DNA of 64,000 bases from Mycolicibacterium senegalense (GCF_019645875.1 NZ_CP081000.1:2232001-2296000); one strand, 5' to 3'. Positions 27,994-37,511 are shown, numbered from the stretch's first letter. Notes: generated by a model not told the origin, from the sequence alone. Program-made: numbers and translations.

Positions 27994-29372
27994 CTCAACC
28001 GTATGTGCTGTCGGCGTTCACCATGTCGACGGTGTCGCACGGCAATTTCGGGTTGTGGCGCCACCCGCACGATCGCACCGGCGATTACACCGATGTGCGT
28101 TACTGGGTGGAGTTGGCGAAGCTGCTCGACGACGGTGGTTTCGACACGTTGTTCATCGCGGATGCGTTGGGGCAGCTCGATGTGTTCGGCGGTGACGCGA
28201 GTGCCGCGTTGGCCCGCGCGGTGCAGACGCCGGTGACCGATCCGCTGCTGGTGGTCTCGGCGATGGCCGCGGCCACGCGGCGGCTGGGGTTCGGCATCAC
28301 GGTGTCCACCACGTATGAGAGCCCATATCTGCTGGCCCGCAAGTTCAGCACGCTGGATCACCTCACCGGCGGCCGGATCGGCTGGAACATCGTGACATCT
28401 CTGCTCGACAGTGCCGCCCGCAACATCATCGGACGGGACCGGCAGATCCCGCACGACGAGCGGTATGCGATGGCCCAGGAGTTCGTGGAGGTGACGTACA
28501 AGCTCTGGGAGGGCTCGTGGGAACCCGGTGCGGTGCTGCGTGATACCGAGCGCGGGGTCTACACCGATCCGGCGAAGGTGCACGACATCGACCACTACGG
28601 GCGGTATTTCACGGTTCCCGGGGCGCACCTGGTGGAACCCTCGCCGCAACGCACCCCGGTCTTGTTCCAGGCGGGCACCTCGCCTGCCGGCCGCGAGTTC
28701 GCCGCCCGCAACGCAGAGTTGGTGTTCGTCAGCGATCCGCGGCCCGAGGTGCTGCGCGGCCACATCGACGACATCCGTCGCCGGGCGAGCGCGCACGGGC
28801 GGGATCCCCGATCCCTGAAATTCATCACCTCCGTCGAGATCGTGACGGACAGTACCGATTCCGCAGCGCAGGCAAAGGCGCGTGAACTCGGCGAGTTCCA
28901 CGACCTCGAAGGCGGCCTGGTGTTGTTGTCGGCACTGTCGGGCGTGGACTGGTCGACATATGGGGTGGATCGCCCGATCGGGCAGTTCGACACCGACGCC
29001 AGCCGGTCCATCCTGGCTGCGGTCACCGATGCCGATGTCCGGGACCGTCTTACCCTGCGGGATTACGTCGGCGGGCTGGGCGGTTTCGGTGGCGAGCTGT
29101 TCGTCGGATCCGCCACCACCGTCGCTGATTCCTTGGACGCCTACGCCGACCGGACCGGGGTGGACGGTTTCAACATCGCCTATCACGTCACGCCCGGCAG
29201 TTTTGCCGATGTGGCCACGTACCTCATTCCCGAGCTGCGACGGCGCGGCCGCGCCCGTGAACTCGGCGATCCGACGACCTTGCGGCAGAGGCTGTTCGGC
29301 GGAGGCGACGGATTTCTCCCTGACGGCCACCCTGGCGCCGCATTTCGCAGGAATTCCGTTACTTCGCAATAG
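27990..29372 (+). CDS. NtaA/DszA-family FMN-dependent monooxygenase 2
   Basis: A 460-residue paralogue of the preceding gene, with H-L-T-G-G-R-I-G-W-N-I-V-T near residue 124 and P-V-L-F-Q-A-G-T-S-P-A-G near 221. Two such enzymes in series occur in pathways where one oxidises sulfur and the other cleaves the C-S bond (for instance the cmo/ytn S-alkylcysteine salvage genes of Bacillus). A flavin reductase would be needed and is not in this operon. It is followed after 96 bases by the permease gene. Confidence 0.83.
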   Translation: MTQPYVLSAFTMSTVSHGNFGLWRHPHDRTGDYTDVRYWVELAKLLDDGGFDTLFIADALGQLDVFGGDASAALARAVQTPVTDPLLVVSAMAAATRRLGFGITVSTTYESPYLLARKFSTLDHLTGGRIGWNIVTSLLDSAARNIIGRDRQIPHDERYAMAQEFVEVTYKLWEGSWEPGAVLRDTERGVYTDPAKVHDIDHYGRYFTVPGAHLVEPSPQRTPVLFQAGTSPAGREFAARNAELVFVSDPRPEVLRGHIDDIRRRASAHGRDPRSLKFITSVEIVTDSTDSAAQAKARELGEFHDLEGGLVLLSALSGVDWSTYGVDRPIGQFDTDASRSILAAVTDADVRDRLTLRDYVGGLGGFGGELFVGSATTVADSLDAYADRTGVDGFNIAYHVTPGSFADVATYLIPELRRRGRARELGDPTTLRQRLFGGGDGFLPDGHPGAAFRRNSVTSQ

Positions 29373-29468
29373 AATCCCGCCGATTCCATAGCTGACGGCA
29401 CGAAACCGATTGCGGCAGTGTGGCAGTACACACCGCGGGAGGCGTCGCGGTCAGAAAGGGACATTGCC

Positions 29469-31001
29469 GTGACCACTACAGACGAACCGAAGACAGGCCC
29501 GGAGATTCAGGCGGCGGGCCGCACCCTGATCGCCGCGGAATCGACCGGTCTCGAATCCGGGGCGCTCGGCCCGTGGGGTGTGTTCGCCCAGGGGCTGGCA
29601 GCTGCCGCACCGAGCGTGGCCCTGGCCGTGGTGCCGTTCTCGTTGTTCGTGGCCGCGGGCAAGGGGGCCGCCTGGGCTGCTGTGATCGGCCTGTCCATCG
29701 TGGTGCTGGTCGCCGTCACGATCAGTTTCCAGGCCAAGCGCACGGTGTCGTCCGGATCGCTGGGCACCTACACCGGCAACGGTTTGGGTCCCGGTTTCGC
29801 CTTCGCCGCCGGGTTCAGCCTGCTGTTCGGTTACATCGGTTTCGCCACCACCGGCACCCTCGGCGGGGTGCTCTACCTCGACGCCTTTTTGGAGTCCATC
29901 GGCCTTGGCTCCCAGGCGGTTTGGTTCCGCCTACTGCTGGTGCTCGTGGTGGTCGGCATCGCGGTGTACCTGCCGTACCGAGGGGTGTCACTGGCCGCCA
30001 AATACGAGCTGGCCTTCGAACTGCTGGCCATCGCGTCGATCCTGGTGATCATCGTGGCTTCCTACATCGGCTATGGCTTCCGCATCGACTGGGAGCAGTG
30101 GAGTCCGCAGCACCTGGGGTCCAGCGCAACGTTCATCGCGGCGGTTACCGCGGTGGGGTCATACGCCGGGTTCGAGAGCGTCGCCTCGCTCGGCGCCGAA
30201 GCGAAGGACGCGCACCGCAACATCGCCAGATCTCTGCTGCGCGTCGTGCTCTTGATCGGCGCGCTGTACATCTTCGCGACCTATCCGCAGATCCTGCACT
30301 TCGGTGAGATCGACGGGGACAAGGCGGTGCTGCCGCAGCTGGCCACCAGTGTCGGGGTGGCTTGGGTGAACCAGATCGTCAGCGGCGCCGTCGCGATCGC
30401 GTTCATCGTGTTCGTCACCGCGGTCACCACCGCGGCGGCCCGGTCGCTGTTCACGTTCGCCCACGAGGGTGCGTTGCCGCAGGTGTTCACCAAGGTGCAT
30501 CCGGCCTACAAGACGCCGTGGGCCGGTGTGGTGTTCGTCGGACTCCTGGCCCTGGTGTTCTCGATCGTGGCTACCTTCAGCTCCGCCGGCCGGCTGGTCT
30601 TCGATGTCTACGGCGGGTACGTGGCCAACTGGGGCTTCCTGGTGAGTTATCTGCTGGTGGTCATCGCCACTCCGGTCTGGCTGCGCAAGATCGGGGCTCT
30701 GACCCCGGCCCGGCTCGCGGTGTCGATCGCGGCTACCGCCGGCCTGGGTTATGTGATCGTCAGCAACTTCTACCCGGTGCCCGAGTTCCCTTTCAACATC
30801 CTGCCTTTCGTGTTCGCCGCCATCCTGCTGGCCGGCCTGTCCTGGTACTGGTACCTGAAGCGGACCAACCCCGAGGTGGCCAACCGGATCGGCAGCATTC
30901 AGACCCTGTCCGAGGACGAGCAACAGCGCCTGGCCGACCAAGGTATCGGCGAGGTCCTCCAGCAGTCACAGGTCGCTCCGATCGACGAGGAACGCAAATG
31001 A
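29469..31001 (+). CDS. APC-family amino-acid permease
   Basis: A 510-residue transporter with about 12 membrane segments and the APC pattern near the N-terminus (residues 20-60, with A-A-A-P-S-V-A-L). The GTG at 29469 has AAAGGG eight bases upstream; the longer frame from 29418 is rejected for lack of a ribosome site. Lying between monooxygenase and acetyltransferase genes and overlapping the latter by four bases, it probably imports the amino-acid-like substrate of the pathway. The specific substrate is inferred only. Confidence 0.85.
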   Translation: MTTTDEPKTGPEIQAAGRTLIAAESTGLESGALGPWGVFAQGLAAAAPSVALAVVPFSLFVAAGKGAAWAAVIGLSIVVLVAVTISFQAKRTVSSGSLGTYTGNGLGPGFAFAAGFSLLFGYIGFATTGTLGGVLYLDAFLESIGLGSQAVWFRLLLVLVVVGIAVYLPYRGVSLAAKYELAFELLAIASILVIIVASYIGYGFRIDWEQWSPQHLGSSATFIAAVTAVGSYAGFESVASLGAEAKDAHRNIARSLLRVVLLIGALYIFATYPQILHFGEIDGDKAVLPQLATSVGVAWVNQIVSGAVAIAFIVFVTAVTTAAARSLFTFAHEGALPQVFTKVHPAYKTPWAGVVFVGLLALVFSIVATFSSAGRLVFDVYGGYVANWGFLVSYLLVVIATPVWLRKIGALTPARLAVSIAATAGLGYVIVSNFYPVPEFPFNILPFVFAAILLAGLSWYWYLKRTNPEVANRIGSIQTLSEDEQQRLADQGIGEVLQQSQVAPIDEERK

Positions 31002-31987
31002 CGCTCACCGACCAAGGGCTGACCACCGGCCGGACGGTGAAGGCGGCCACCCCACATGACTATCCACTGATCGCGGACTTCCTGGCCACCACACCGGGTT
31101 TGCGTGGACGAAAGTTCGCCGCCGATTCGCGTGATGTCGCCGAGCAGTTCGAGGGCGTGTATCCCGGTTCGGCAGTGGTCCTGCGCGGTGCGTCGGCAGA
31201 CGTGCTCGGATACGCCGCGTTGCACCGGCCCGATGGTGCCGAGCCGGAGGTGTTGGGAGACTTCGTATTCAGTCCGTCGGTTGCGAGCGCGACCGTCGAC
31301 GCGGTGGTCGGCGAGACCGTCGAGCGATTCCGCCGGGTTGCCACCCCGGGCGCGTATCTGCGGGTCTACATCGGGGCCGACCAGCCGGCGGCGATCGACG
31401 CGCTGGTGCGCCGCGGGGCGTGGAAGGAGCGGCAGTTCGTCGCGACCCGCAAGCCGCTGCACGGCGAGGATCCCGCCGCGCTGGGCGCCGCACGCATCGA
31501 CGGCCTGACGATTCTGTCCTGGCCCGAGGTGATCTCGGCCGGATTCGCCGAACAAGTCCGGCAGCTACAGTTCGACACGTTCAGTGAGCATTTCGGAAAC
31601 ATGTCGAAAACCCCGCAGCGCTGGGAACACCACCTGCGCAGCCGGGCGTTCAACCCGGACTTCAGCATCGCCGCGGTCGATGAGGGCGGGGTGGTGGTCG
31701 GCTATGTACTGGGGTCGACGTACACCGTGGGAACCGGCACCGACGAGGAGCGCAGCGCGCACACCGATTACATCGGTGTGCGCCGCGACCGGAGAACGCG
31801 TGGGACCGGGCAACTGCTGTTGCGCAAAGTCTGGCTGGCGGCCTTGAGGCGCGGGTTCACCGTCGCCTCGTTGGGCACTGACATCGACAACGCCAGCAAG
31901 GCGCATGAGCTGTACCGCCGCCTCGGGTACGTGGCGGTCGGGGACCAGTACGCATATCGCATCGACAATGACGGGAGGCTCCGATGA
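30998..31987 (+). CDS. tandem-GNAT acetyltransferase
   Basis: 329 residues with two GNAT-like halves; the C-terminal half is the better preserved, with D-Y-I-G-V-R-R-D-R-R-T-R-G-T-G as the acetyl-CoA loop (about residues 257-271) and A-x-E-L-Y-R-R-L-G-Y near 308. The ATG overlaps the permease stop as ATGA and its own end overlaps the next gene as ATGA. In S-alkylcysteine salvage the amino group is acetylated before oxidation; an acetyltransferase here fits that scheme. The frame continues open upstream inside the permease gene, which is a shadow. Confidence 0.8.
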   Translation: MTLTDQGLTTGRTVKAATPHDYPLIADFLATTPGLRGRKFAADSRDVAEQFEGVYPGSAVVLRGASADVLGYAALHRPDGAEPEVLGDFVFSPSVASATVDAVVGETVERFRRVATPGAYLRVYIGADQPAAIDALVRRGAWKERQFVATRKPLHGEDPAALGAARIDGLTILSWPEVISAGFAEQVRQLQFDTFSEHFGNMSKTPQRWEHHLRSRAFNPDFSIAAVDEGGVVVGYVLGSTYTVGTGTDEERSAHTDYIGVRRDRRTRGTGQLLLRKVWLAALRRGFTVASLGTDIDNASKAHELYRRLGYVAVGDQYAYRIDNDGRLR

Positions 31988-33219
31988 GCAGTGCAGGTAC
32001 GTATCTGAAGCGGCCGTCCGGTTACGACGCCGAGTTGCAGTCGGTGTTCCGGCCGATCTTCGAGCGCATTGCCGAGGGCAATATGGCACGCGAACGGGAC
32101 CGGGTCTTCCCGCACGAGCAGGTGCGGTGGCTCAGCGATGCCGGATTCGGCACCGTGCGGATCCCCGCGGAACAGGGCGGTTTCGGCGCGTCCCTGGAGC
32201 AGACCTTCCTGCTGCTGGCCGAATTGGGTGAGGCCGACGCCAACGTCGCCCATATCTGGCGTAACCACCTGGCGTTCGTCGAGGACCGGCTCAACGCACC
32301 GGTTTCGGAGGACAACGCCGCCTGGATCAAGCGGTTCCTGGCCGGCGAATTCGTGGGAGGCGGCTGGACCGAGGCCAACAACCTGACCCTGGCGAATCTG
32401 GCCACGACGGTCACCGAGGAGGGCGACCACTGGCTGGTATCGGGCGCGAAATACTATGCGACGGGCAGTCTTTACGCCGACTGGCTGGATGTCCTGGGTC
32501 GCGGTGCGGACGGCGAGCTGTGGACGGCCCTGGTGCGCGCCGACGATCCGGGCGTCACGCTGGTCGACGACTGGCGAGGGTTCGGCCAGCGCACGACAGC
32601 CAGCGGTTCGGCACGCTACGAGGCGGCGCGCGCGGAACCGGGCAACGTCTTTCCCGCCGCCGAGCGGTTTGGCTATCAGGCGCACTTCTATCAGATCGCC
32701 ATGCTGGCGGTCCTGACCGGAATCACGCGGGCCGTGCATCGGGACGGGACGGCCGCGTTGCGCCGACGTACCCGAAACTATCCGCAGGGCCTTTCCGAGC
32801 TGCCTGCCGAAGACGCACAACTGCTGCAGGTGATCGGGGAGATCTCGGCCGAGGCGTTCGGTGCCGAGGCGGCCTTGGGGTTGAGTGCCCGCGCCCTCGA
32901 TCGCATCGTCCTGGGCCGACTGGCCGGCAGTGACGACCACGCCCGCGAGCTGCTGATCGACGCCGAGGTGGCCGTGGCACAGGCACAACTGGCGATCATC
33001 GGTGCGGCGCTTCGGTCCACCACCAAGGTATTCGATGCCCTCGGGGCCTCCGGTGTGTCCGAAGAGCTTGGCCTGGACCGGCATTGGCGCAACGCCCGCA
33101 CCTTGGCGTCGCACAACCCCGCGGTTTACAAGGCGCGCATCCTGGGGGACTGGTTCGTCAACGGAAAGGACCCGGTGGCCGATCTGGTGCGCCGGGGCCG
33201 CGGCGGCCAGGGCAACTGA
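31984..33219 (+). CDS. DszC/SfnC-type acyl-CoA-dehydrogenase-fold flavin monooxygenase
   Basis: A 411-residue protein of the acyl-CoA dehydrogenase superfamily. The spacing and lack of the classical acyl-CoA catalytic glutamate context resemble the flavin-dependent monooxygenases DszC and SfnC, which oxidise sulfur atoms or use FMNH2. Segments: P-A-E-Q-G-G-F-G-A near residue 60, G-G-G-W-T-E-A near 122, and a helical C-terminus with H-N-P-A-V-Y-K. Last gene of the five-gene unit, coupled to the GNAT gene. A plain acyl-CoA dehydrogenase is the alternative reading. Confidence 0.75.
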   Translation: MSSAGTYLKRPSGYDAELQSVFRPIFERIAEGNMARERDRVFPHEQVRWLSDAGFGTVRIPAEQGGFGASLEQTFLLLAELGEADANVAHIWRNHLAFVEDRLNAPVSEDNAAWIKRFLAGEFVGGGWTEANNLTLANLATTVTEEGDHWLVSGAKYYATGSLYADWLDVLGRGADGELWTALVRADDPGVTLVDDWRGFGQRTTASGSARYEAARAEPGNVFPAAERFGYQAHFYQIAMLAVLTGITRAVHRDGTAALRRRTRNYPQGLSELPAEDAQLLQVIGEISAEAFGAEAALGLSARALDRIVLGRLAGSDDHARELLIDAEVAVAQAQLAIIGAALRSTTKVFDALGASGVSEELGLDRHWRNARTLASHNPAVYKARILGDWFVNGKDPVADLVRRGRGGQGN

Positions 33220-33226
33220 GCCGTCT

Positions 33227-34141
33227 TCAGTCGACCTGCAGCACCGCCTTGCCGGCGACCTTTCGGTCGAGCAGGGCGTGGGCGGCCGCCGCGATGTTGT
33301 CCCACGAGTCGCGCAGACCGATCTGTGGGTCGAGTTCGCCGTCGGCCACCAGGGTCAGCAGGTAGGCGAGATCGGCCTGGAACGGCGCTCGAACAGTGAA
33401 CGGCTCCAAGCGTTTCCGGTGCCCGCGCCGCCGCTCGGCCTCGAAGTCGATGGTGGTCGGCTCATTGGAGGCCATGCCGATGGACTGCACCGACCCGCCG
33501 TCGGACACCAGGCTGAAGGCCTGCGCCAAGAGCTTTCCACCGACGTTGTCGAGCACGCCGAACACCGGATCGGTCACCGCGTCGAGCCCGACCACCACCT
33601 CGGCGGCACCCAATTCCGTCAGGCCTTCGCCGCGCGGCGCACTGCCGACCGCGGCGATCACATGAGCGCCGGCCCGGGCGGCCAGCTGCACCGCGAACCG
33701 ACCGACACCGCCGGACGCGCCCGTGATCAACACCCGGCGGCCGACCACCGGGCCGAGCGCCCGCAACGCCTGCAGTGCGGTCACCCCGGCGACCGGCAGC
33801 GCGGCAGCTTCGTCGAATTCGACGAATTCGGGAAGCTCGACCAGGTTGTCCGTCGAGACGACACGACGTTCGGCCCAACCGGCCTCACCGCTGAATCCGA
33901 CCACCCGGGCGCCGACCGGCGGTCCGGAGCCGTCGGCCGCGGCTTGGGTGACGACGCCCGCGCTGTCCCAGCCGGGAACTTCGCCCGGACGGCGCATCTG
34001 ATCGATGAAGTGCAGTTCCCCGAAATTCAGCCCGATCGCATGGACGTCGATCAGGGCCTGAGATTCGGTGACCGAAGGCTCGGCCACCTCGTCGAACCGG
34101 AGGTTGGCCGGCGCGTGCGGGTCGTAGACGAGGGCTCGCAT
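33227..34141 (-). CDS. zinc-independent quinone-oxidoreductase-like MDR protein
   Basis: A 304-residue medium-chain dehydrogenase/reductase with a GroES-like N-terminus and the nucleotide-binding I-T-G-A-S-G-G-V-G-R-F-A (about residues 139-150). Structural zinc cysteines are absent, so it is of the quinone-oxidoreductase type, probably using NADPH. It is convergent with the sulfur-type operon and divergent from the methyltransferase. The substrate is unknown. Confidence 0.8.
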   Translation of the reverse strand: MRALVYDPHAPANLRFDEVAEPSVTESQALIDVHAIGLNFGELHFIDQMRRPGEVPGWDSAGVVTQAAADGSGPPVGARVVGFSGEAGWAERRVVSTDNLVELPEFVEFDEAAALPVAGVTALQALRALGPVVGRRVLITGASGGVGRFAVQLAARAGAHVIAAVGSAPRGEGLTELGAAEVVVGLDAVTDPVFGVLDNVGGKLLAQAFSLVSDGGSVQSIGMASNEPTTIDFEAERRRGHRKRLEPFTVRAPFQADLAYLLTLVADGELDPQIGLRDSWDNIAAAAHALLDRKVAGKAVLQVD

Positions 34142-34190
34142 GAACGGGCTAACCCCGGAGGGTCTGCCACTATTCCCTTAAGGTGGCGAC

Positions 34191-34751
34191 GTGAGCGACA
34201 AGGACCGCATCCGTTGGGACGCGGCCTACGCCGACCGCGAGCCGGACGATGACCTGCCGGCCCTGCCGCAGGTTTTCGACGGCCACGCCGACCAGTTTCC
34301 CGTGACCGGGTCGGCCATCGACATCGCGTGCGGTACCGGCCGGGCCGCGGTGTGGCTGGCGCAGCGCGGCCTACACGTGCGGGGTATCGACGTATCCTCC
34401 GTGGCGATCGACCGGGCGAAGCGCTCAGCCATCCGCCACGGGGTGGCCGGGCGCTGTCGGTTCGAGGTCGCCGACCTCGACGATGGCCTGCCCGCCGGGC
34501 CGCAGGTCGACGTCGTGCTGTGCCATCGCTTCCGCGACCCAGGCCTCTACCCGGCACTGTCCGCCCGGCTGAAGCCGGGCGGCCTGCTGGCCGTCTGTGT
34601 GCTCAGTGAGGTGGGCGCGGAGCCGGGCCGATTCCGCGCGGCGGCAGGTGAACTCGGGGCGGCCTTTGCCGGTCTTGAGACGTTCGAGGCGTGCGAGGCC
34701 GATGGTGAGGCCTGGCTGCTGGCCCGTGCGCCTGTTACCGGGCGGCGTTGA
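34191..34751 (+). CDS. SAM-dependent methyltransferase
   Basis: A 186-residue class I methyltransferase with D-I-A-C-G-T-G-R-A-A-V-W-L-A (about residues 43-56) as the SAM site and G-I-D-V-S-S-V-A-I-D after it. The GTG start has AGGTGG seven bases upstream. The acceptor is unknown. Its 3' end overlaps the opposing ANTAR gene by 17 bases. Confidence 0.82.
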   Translation: MSDKDRIRWDAAYADREPDDDLPALPQVFDGHADQFPVTGSAIDIACGTGRAAVWLAQRGLHVRGIDVSSVAIDRAKRSAIRHGVAGRCRFEVADLDDGLPAGPQVDVVLCHRFRDPGLYPALSARLKPGGLLAVCVLSEVGAEPGRFRAAAGELGAAFAGLETFEACEADGEAWLLARAPVTGRR

Positions 34752-35010
34752 CGGGAATCCGCCGGGCCTGCGCCAGCAGCTCACCCCAGGCGTTGAACGC
34801 CTCGGCGTACTCGGCCGAGGTGCCCGAGCTGCCGCCCGCGAGATCGACCAAAGCCCTTGCGATACTGCCGATTCCGATCCCGGTGCGCTGCACCACCCGG
34901 ACCAGCTCGGCGAACGCCTGATCCGGCGCGCAACCGCGCAGGGCGACCAGAACACCGATCGCCACGTCGATCTTGATGCGTGAAGTGTCGTCTGCACGGT
35001 TGTAGCTCAT
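34735..35010 (-). CDS. small ANTAR-domain protein
   Basis: About 91 residues, almost entirely an ANTAR RNA-binding domain (I-D-V-A-I-G-V-L-V-A-L-R-G-C-x-x-D-Q-A-F, residues about 12-31). ANTAR proteins bind paired hairpins in nascent RNA and prevent termination. There is no sensor domain, so this would be a stand-alone regulator, as in several mycobacteria. The ATG at 35010 begins M-S-Y-N-R; a GTG further upstream at 35058 would add 16 residues. Confidence 0.75.
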   Translation of the reverse strand: MSYNRADDTSRIKIDVAIGVLVALRGCAPDQAFAELVRVVQRTGIGIGSIARALVDLAGGSSGTSAEYAEAFNAWGELLAQARRIPVNAAR

Positions 35011-35078
35011 GCACCGATGGTGCTCGCCGGGCAACGCCGGATCCAGGGATCGGCGCACCGTGATTTCTCCCGCGCGGC

Positions 35079-37115
35079 CTACATCGGGGCGTTGGCCGGC
35101 TGGAAGACTCCGGAGCTGTCGGATTCCTCCTCGGCCCGGATCACGTGCACCACGGCGTTGATCAGCGCCAGGTGGGTGAATGCCTGCGGGAAGTTGCCCA
35201 GGTGCCGGCCGGTACGCGGCTCGATCTCTTCGGCGTACAGGTGCAGCGGGCTGGCGAAGGACAGCAACCGCTCCAGCAGATGCTTGGCCCGGCTCACCTC
35301 ACCGATCTCGACCAGTGCGGACACCAGCCAGAACGAACAGATGGTGAACGTGCCTTCTTCGCCGGACAGGCCGTCGTCGGTCTCCTCGACGCGGTAGCGC
35401 AGCACCAGCCCGTCTTCGGTGAGTTCGTCGGCGATCGCCAGCACCGTGGCCCGCACCCGCGGATCGTCCGATGGCAGGAATCGGGTGAGCACCGCCAGCA
35501 GCAGCGAGGCGTCCAGTGCGTCGTCGTTGTAGCGCTGGGTCAGCACGCCTCGCGAGTCCACGCCGCGGGCCAGGACATCGGCCTTGATCTCCTCGGCGAT
35601 GGCGCGCCATTGCTGCGCATAGCTCTTCTCGCCCTGAAGCTCGGCCAGCTTCGAACCACGATCCAGTGCCACCCAGCACATGATCTTGCTGGAGGTGAAG
35701 TGCTGCGGTTCGCCGCGCACCTCCCAGATGCCGCGGTCGGGTTCCTTCCAGTGCTTGATGGCTTCCTCGACCTGGTTCTTCAGCACCGGCCACAGTGCTT
35801 CGGGAATCTGCTCGCGCGACTTGGCGTGCAGGTACACCGAATCCAGCATGGTGCCCCAGATGTCGTGCTGCATCTGGTTGTAGGCGCCGTTGCCGATGCG
35901 CACGGGCCGGGCGTTGTCGTAGCCCGAGAGGTGGTGCAACTCTTCCTCGACCAGGCTGCGTTCGCCGCCGACCCCGTACATCACCTGCAGTGGGTGCCGC
36001 TCGCCGTTGTTCGCGCCGGAGACGTCGGCGATGAAGGAGAAGAAATCGTCGGCCTCCCGGTCCAGGCCGAGCGTGTACAAACCCCACAGCGCGAAGGTGG
36101 AGTCGCGTATCCACGAATAGCGGTAGTCCCAGTTGCGTTCGCCCTGCGGGGTTTCCGGTAGCGACGTGGTGGGTGCGGCCAACAGTGCCCCGGTCGGCGA
36201 GTAGGTCAACCCTTTCAGGGTCAGCGCGCTGCGCTGCAGGTACGACCGCCACGGGTGATCGGGGAAGTCGCCGATGTTGATCCACTGCCGCCACGACTCG
36301 CTGGTCTTCCACATCTTGTCGGCCGCTTCTTCGAAGGTCTGCGGGGCCGGGTGCTTGGACCAGCTCAGCGCGACGAACACGTTGTCGCCCTCGGTGAGCC
36401 GCGTGCGGGCGCGGGCCTCACGGCCCTCGATGCCGATGCGCAGATTGGTGGTGAGGCGCAGGGTGGGGTGCGAATCCGGGTTGCGGCTGGCGCGGGCGAT
36501 GGCTTCGCCGTAGGCCGGTCCCGAGTACTCCCACGAGGCACTGACCCGGTGGTAGTCGAACGCCGGCTCGCAGTTCATCACGAGTTCGACGGTGCCGCTG
36601 ACGCAGCGGACGGTACGGAGCAGGATGTGCTCGGCATCCCAGTCCATGGGGGTGCGTCGATGGGTGCGCGACCGGGTGTCGATGTCGTGCCACGGACCCA
36701 TCACCAGCGCATCGCGCACGATCAGCCAGCCGGTGTGGGTTTGCCAGGTGGTTTCCAGGATCAAGCTGCCCGGCAGGTAGCGCCGCGCCGCCGGAACGGT
36801 CACGCCATAGGGTCCGAGCCGGAAGTGGCCCGCGCTGCGGTCCAGGATCGCTCCGAACACGCTGGGGGAGTCCGGGCGCGGGACACACAGCCACTCCACC
36901 GAACCGGCCGAGGAGATCAGGCAGGTGTTCTCGCAGTCGGACAGGAAGCCGTAGTCGGCGATCGGTGGGAACGGGTTCCGCAGGCCCCCGCCCGACGAAT
37001 ACGGCACCGGGGCGGTCGCGGTCAACGGCGCCTCGGGTGTCTTGGGGGCCTCAGCTGTCTTGTCGAGTGCCGCGACGACATCCGTGGGCTCGGTGTGTTG
37101 CAGGACCATCCGCAC
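35079..37115 (-). CDS. GH15 family trehalase-like glycoside hydrolase (Rv2402 type)
   Basis: A large protein of about 678 residues with an N-terminal beta-domain (D-Y-G-F-L-S-D-C-E) and a C-terminal (alpha/alpha)6 barrel containing W-D-Y-R-Y-S-W-I-R-D, the hallmark of GH15 glucoamylase/trehalase proteins. The mycobacterial members hydrolyse trehalose in the cytosol. The start is the GTG at 37115, or the ATG two codons later at 37109. It is divergent from the small membrane-protein genes. Trehalase specificity is from family knowledge. Confidence 0.88.
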   Translation of the reverse strand: MRMVLQHTEPTDVVAALDKTAEAPKTPEAPLTATAPVPYSSGGGLRNPFPPIADYGFLSDCENTCLISSAGSVEWLCVPRPDSPSVFGAILDRSAGHFRLGPYGVTVPAARRYLPGSLILETTWQTHTGWLIVRDALVMGPWHDIDTRSRTHRRTPMDWDAEHILLRTVRCVSGTVELVMNCEPAFDYHRVSASWEYSGPAYGEAIARASRNPDSHPTLRLTTNLRIGIEGREARARTRLTEGDNVFVALSWSKHPAPQTFEEAADKMWKTSESWRQWINIGDFPDHPWRSYLQRSALTLKGLTYSPTGALLAAPTTSLPETPQGERNWDYRYSWIRDSTFALWGLYTLGLDREADDFFSFIADVSGANNGERHPLQVMYGVGGERSLVEEELHHLSGYDNARPVRIGNGAYNQMQHDIWGTMLDSVYLHAKSREQIPEALWPVLKNQVEEAIKHWKEPDRGIWEVRGEPQHFTSSKIMCWVALDRGSKLAELQGEKSYAQQWRAIAEEIKADVLARGVDSRGVLTQRYNDDALDASLLLAVLTRFLPSDDPRVRATVLAIADELTEDGLVLRYRVEETDDGLSGEEGTFTICSFWLVSALVEIGEVSRAKHLLERLLSFASPLHLYAEEIEPRTGRHLGNFPQAFTHLALINAVVHVIRAEEESDSSGVFQPANAPM

Positions 37116-37224
37116 ATCATCATCTGCGGATAGAGGTGTCGTCTACCCAATACGCACGTGGCGAACGTTACGGGCGGGACGGGACCGAAAATGGATGAAC
37201 CGGACGATCGCCTACGCTTGCCCC

Positions 37225-37428
37225 ATGGCGGCAATCCTGAACTGGTGGGACGGCGTCGAATTGTGGCTGACCGGGCTGCCGTTCGTCGTGCAGACCGCCG
37301 TGGTGATGCCGGTGGTGCTGGCACTGGCCTATGGCAGTGCCGTCGTTCTCGACGGCGCGCTGAGCTGGGGAACCACCGGCTTGCACCGGCTGCGCCACGC
37401 CCCGGCTGACGAGGTGGAATCAGAGTGA
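37225..37428 (+). CDS. small membrane protein (Rv2401A-like)
   Basis: 67 residues with one strong membrane segment (about residues 18-46) and a charged C-terminus. It sits between the trehalase-type gene and the sulfate transport operon, the place of Rv2401A in M. tuberculosis. Its stop overlaps the GTG of an even smaller membrane peptide gene. Function unknown. Confidence 0.7.
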   Translation: MAAILNWWDGVELWLTGLPFVVQTAVVMPVVLALAYGSAVVLDGALSWGTTGLHRLRHAPADEVESE

Positions 37429-37511
37429 ACGGTATGCCGCGCTCACGCGTCACGTTGATCTTGATTCTGCTGGTCGTGCTGGTCATCGTGATGTGGTTGC
37501 TGACTCGCTAG
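37425..37511 (+). CDS. 28-residue single-span membrane peptide
   Basis: A short frame beginning GTG AAC GGT ATG and ending TAG at 37509-37511. It encodes M-N-G-M-P-R-S-R-V-T, then a run of Leu/Ile/Val of about 15 residues, then M-W-L-L-T-R. The GTG overlaps the stop of the 67-residue gene (GTGA), so it would be co-translated; a second start is the ATG at 37434. The hydrophobic span with flanking arginines looks selected, but there is no independent proof of translation. Confidence 0.55.
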   Translation: MNGMPRSRVTLILILLVVLVIVMWLLTR

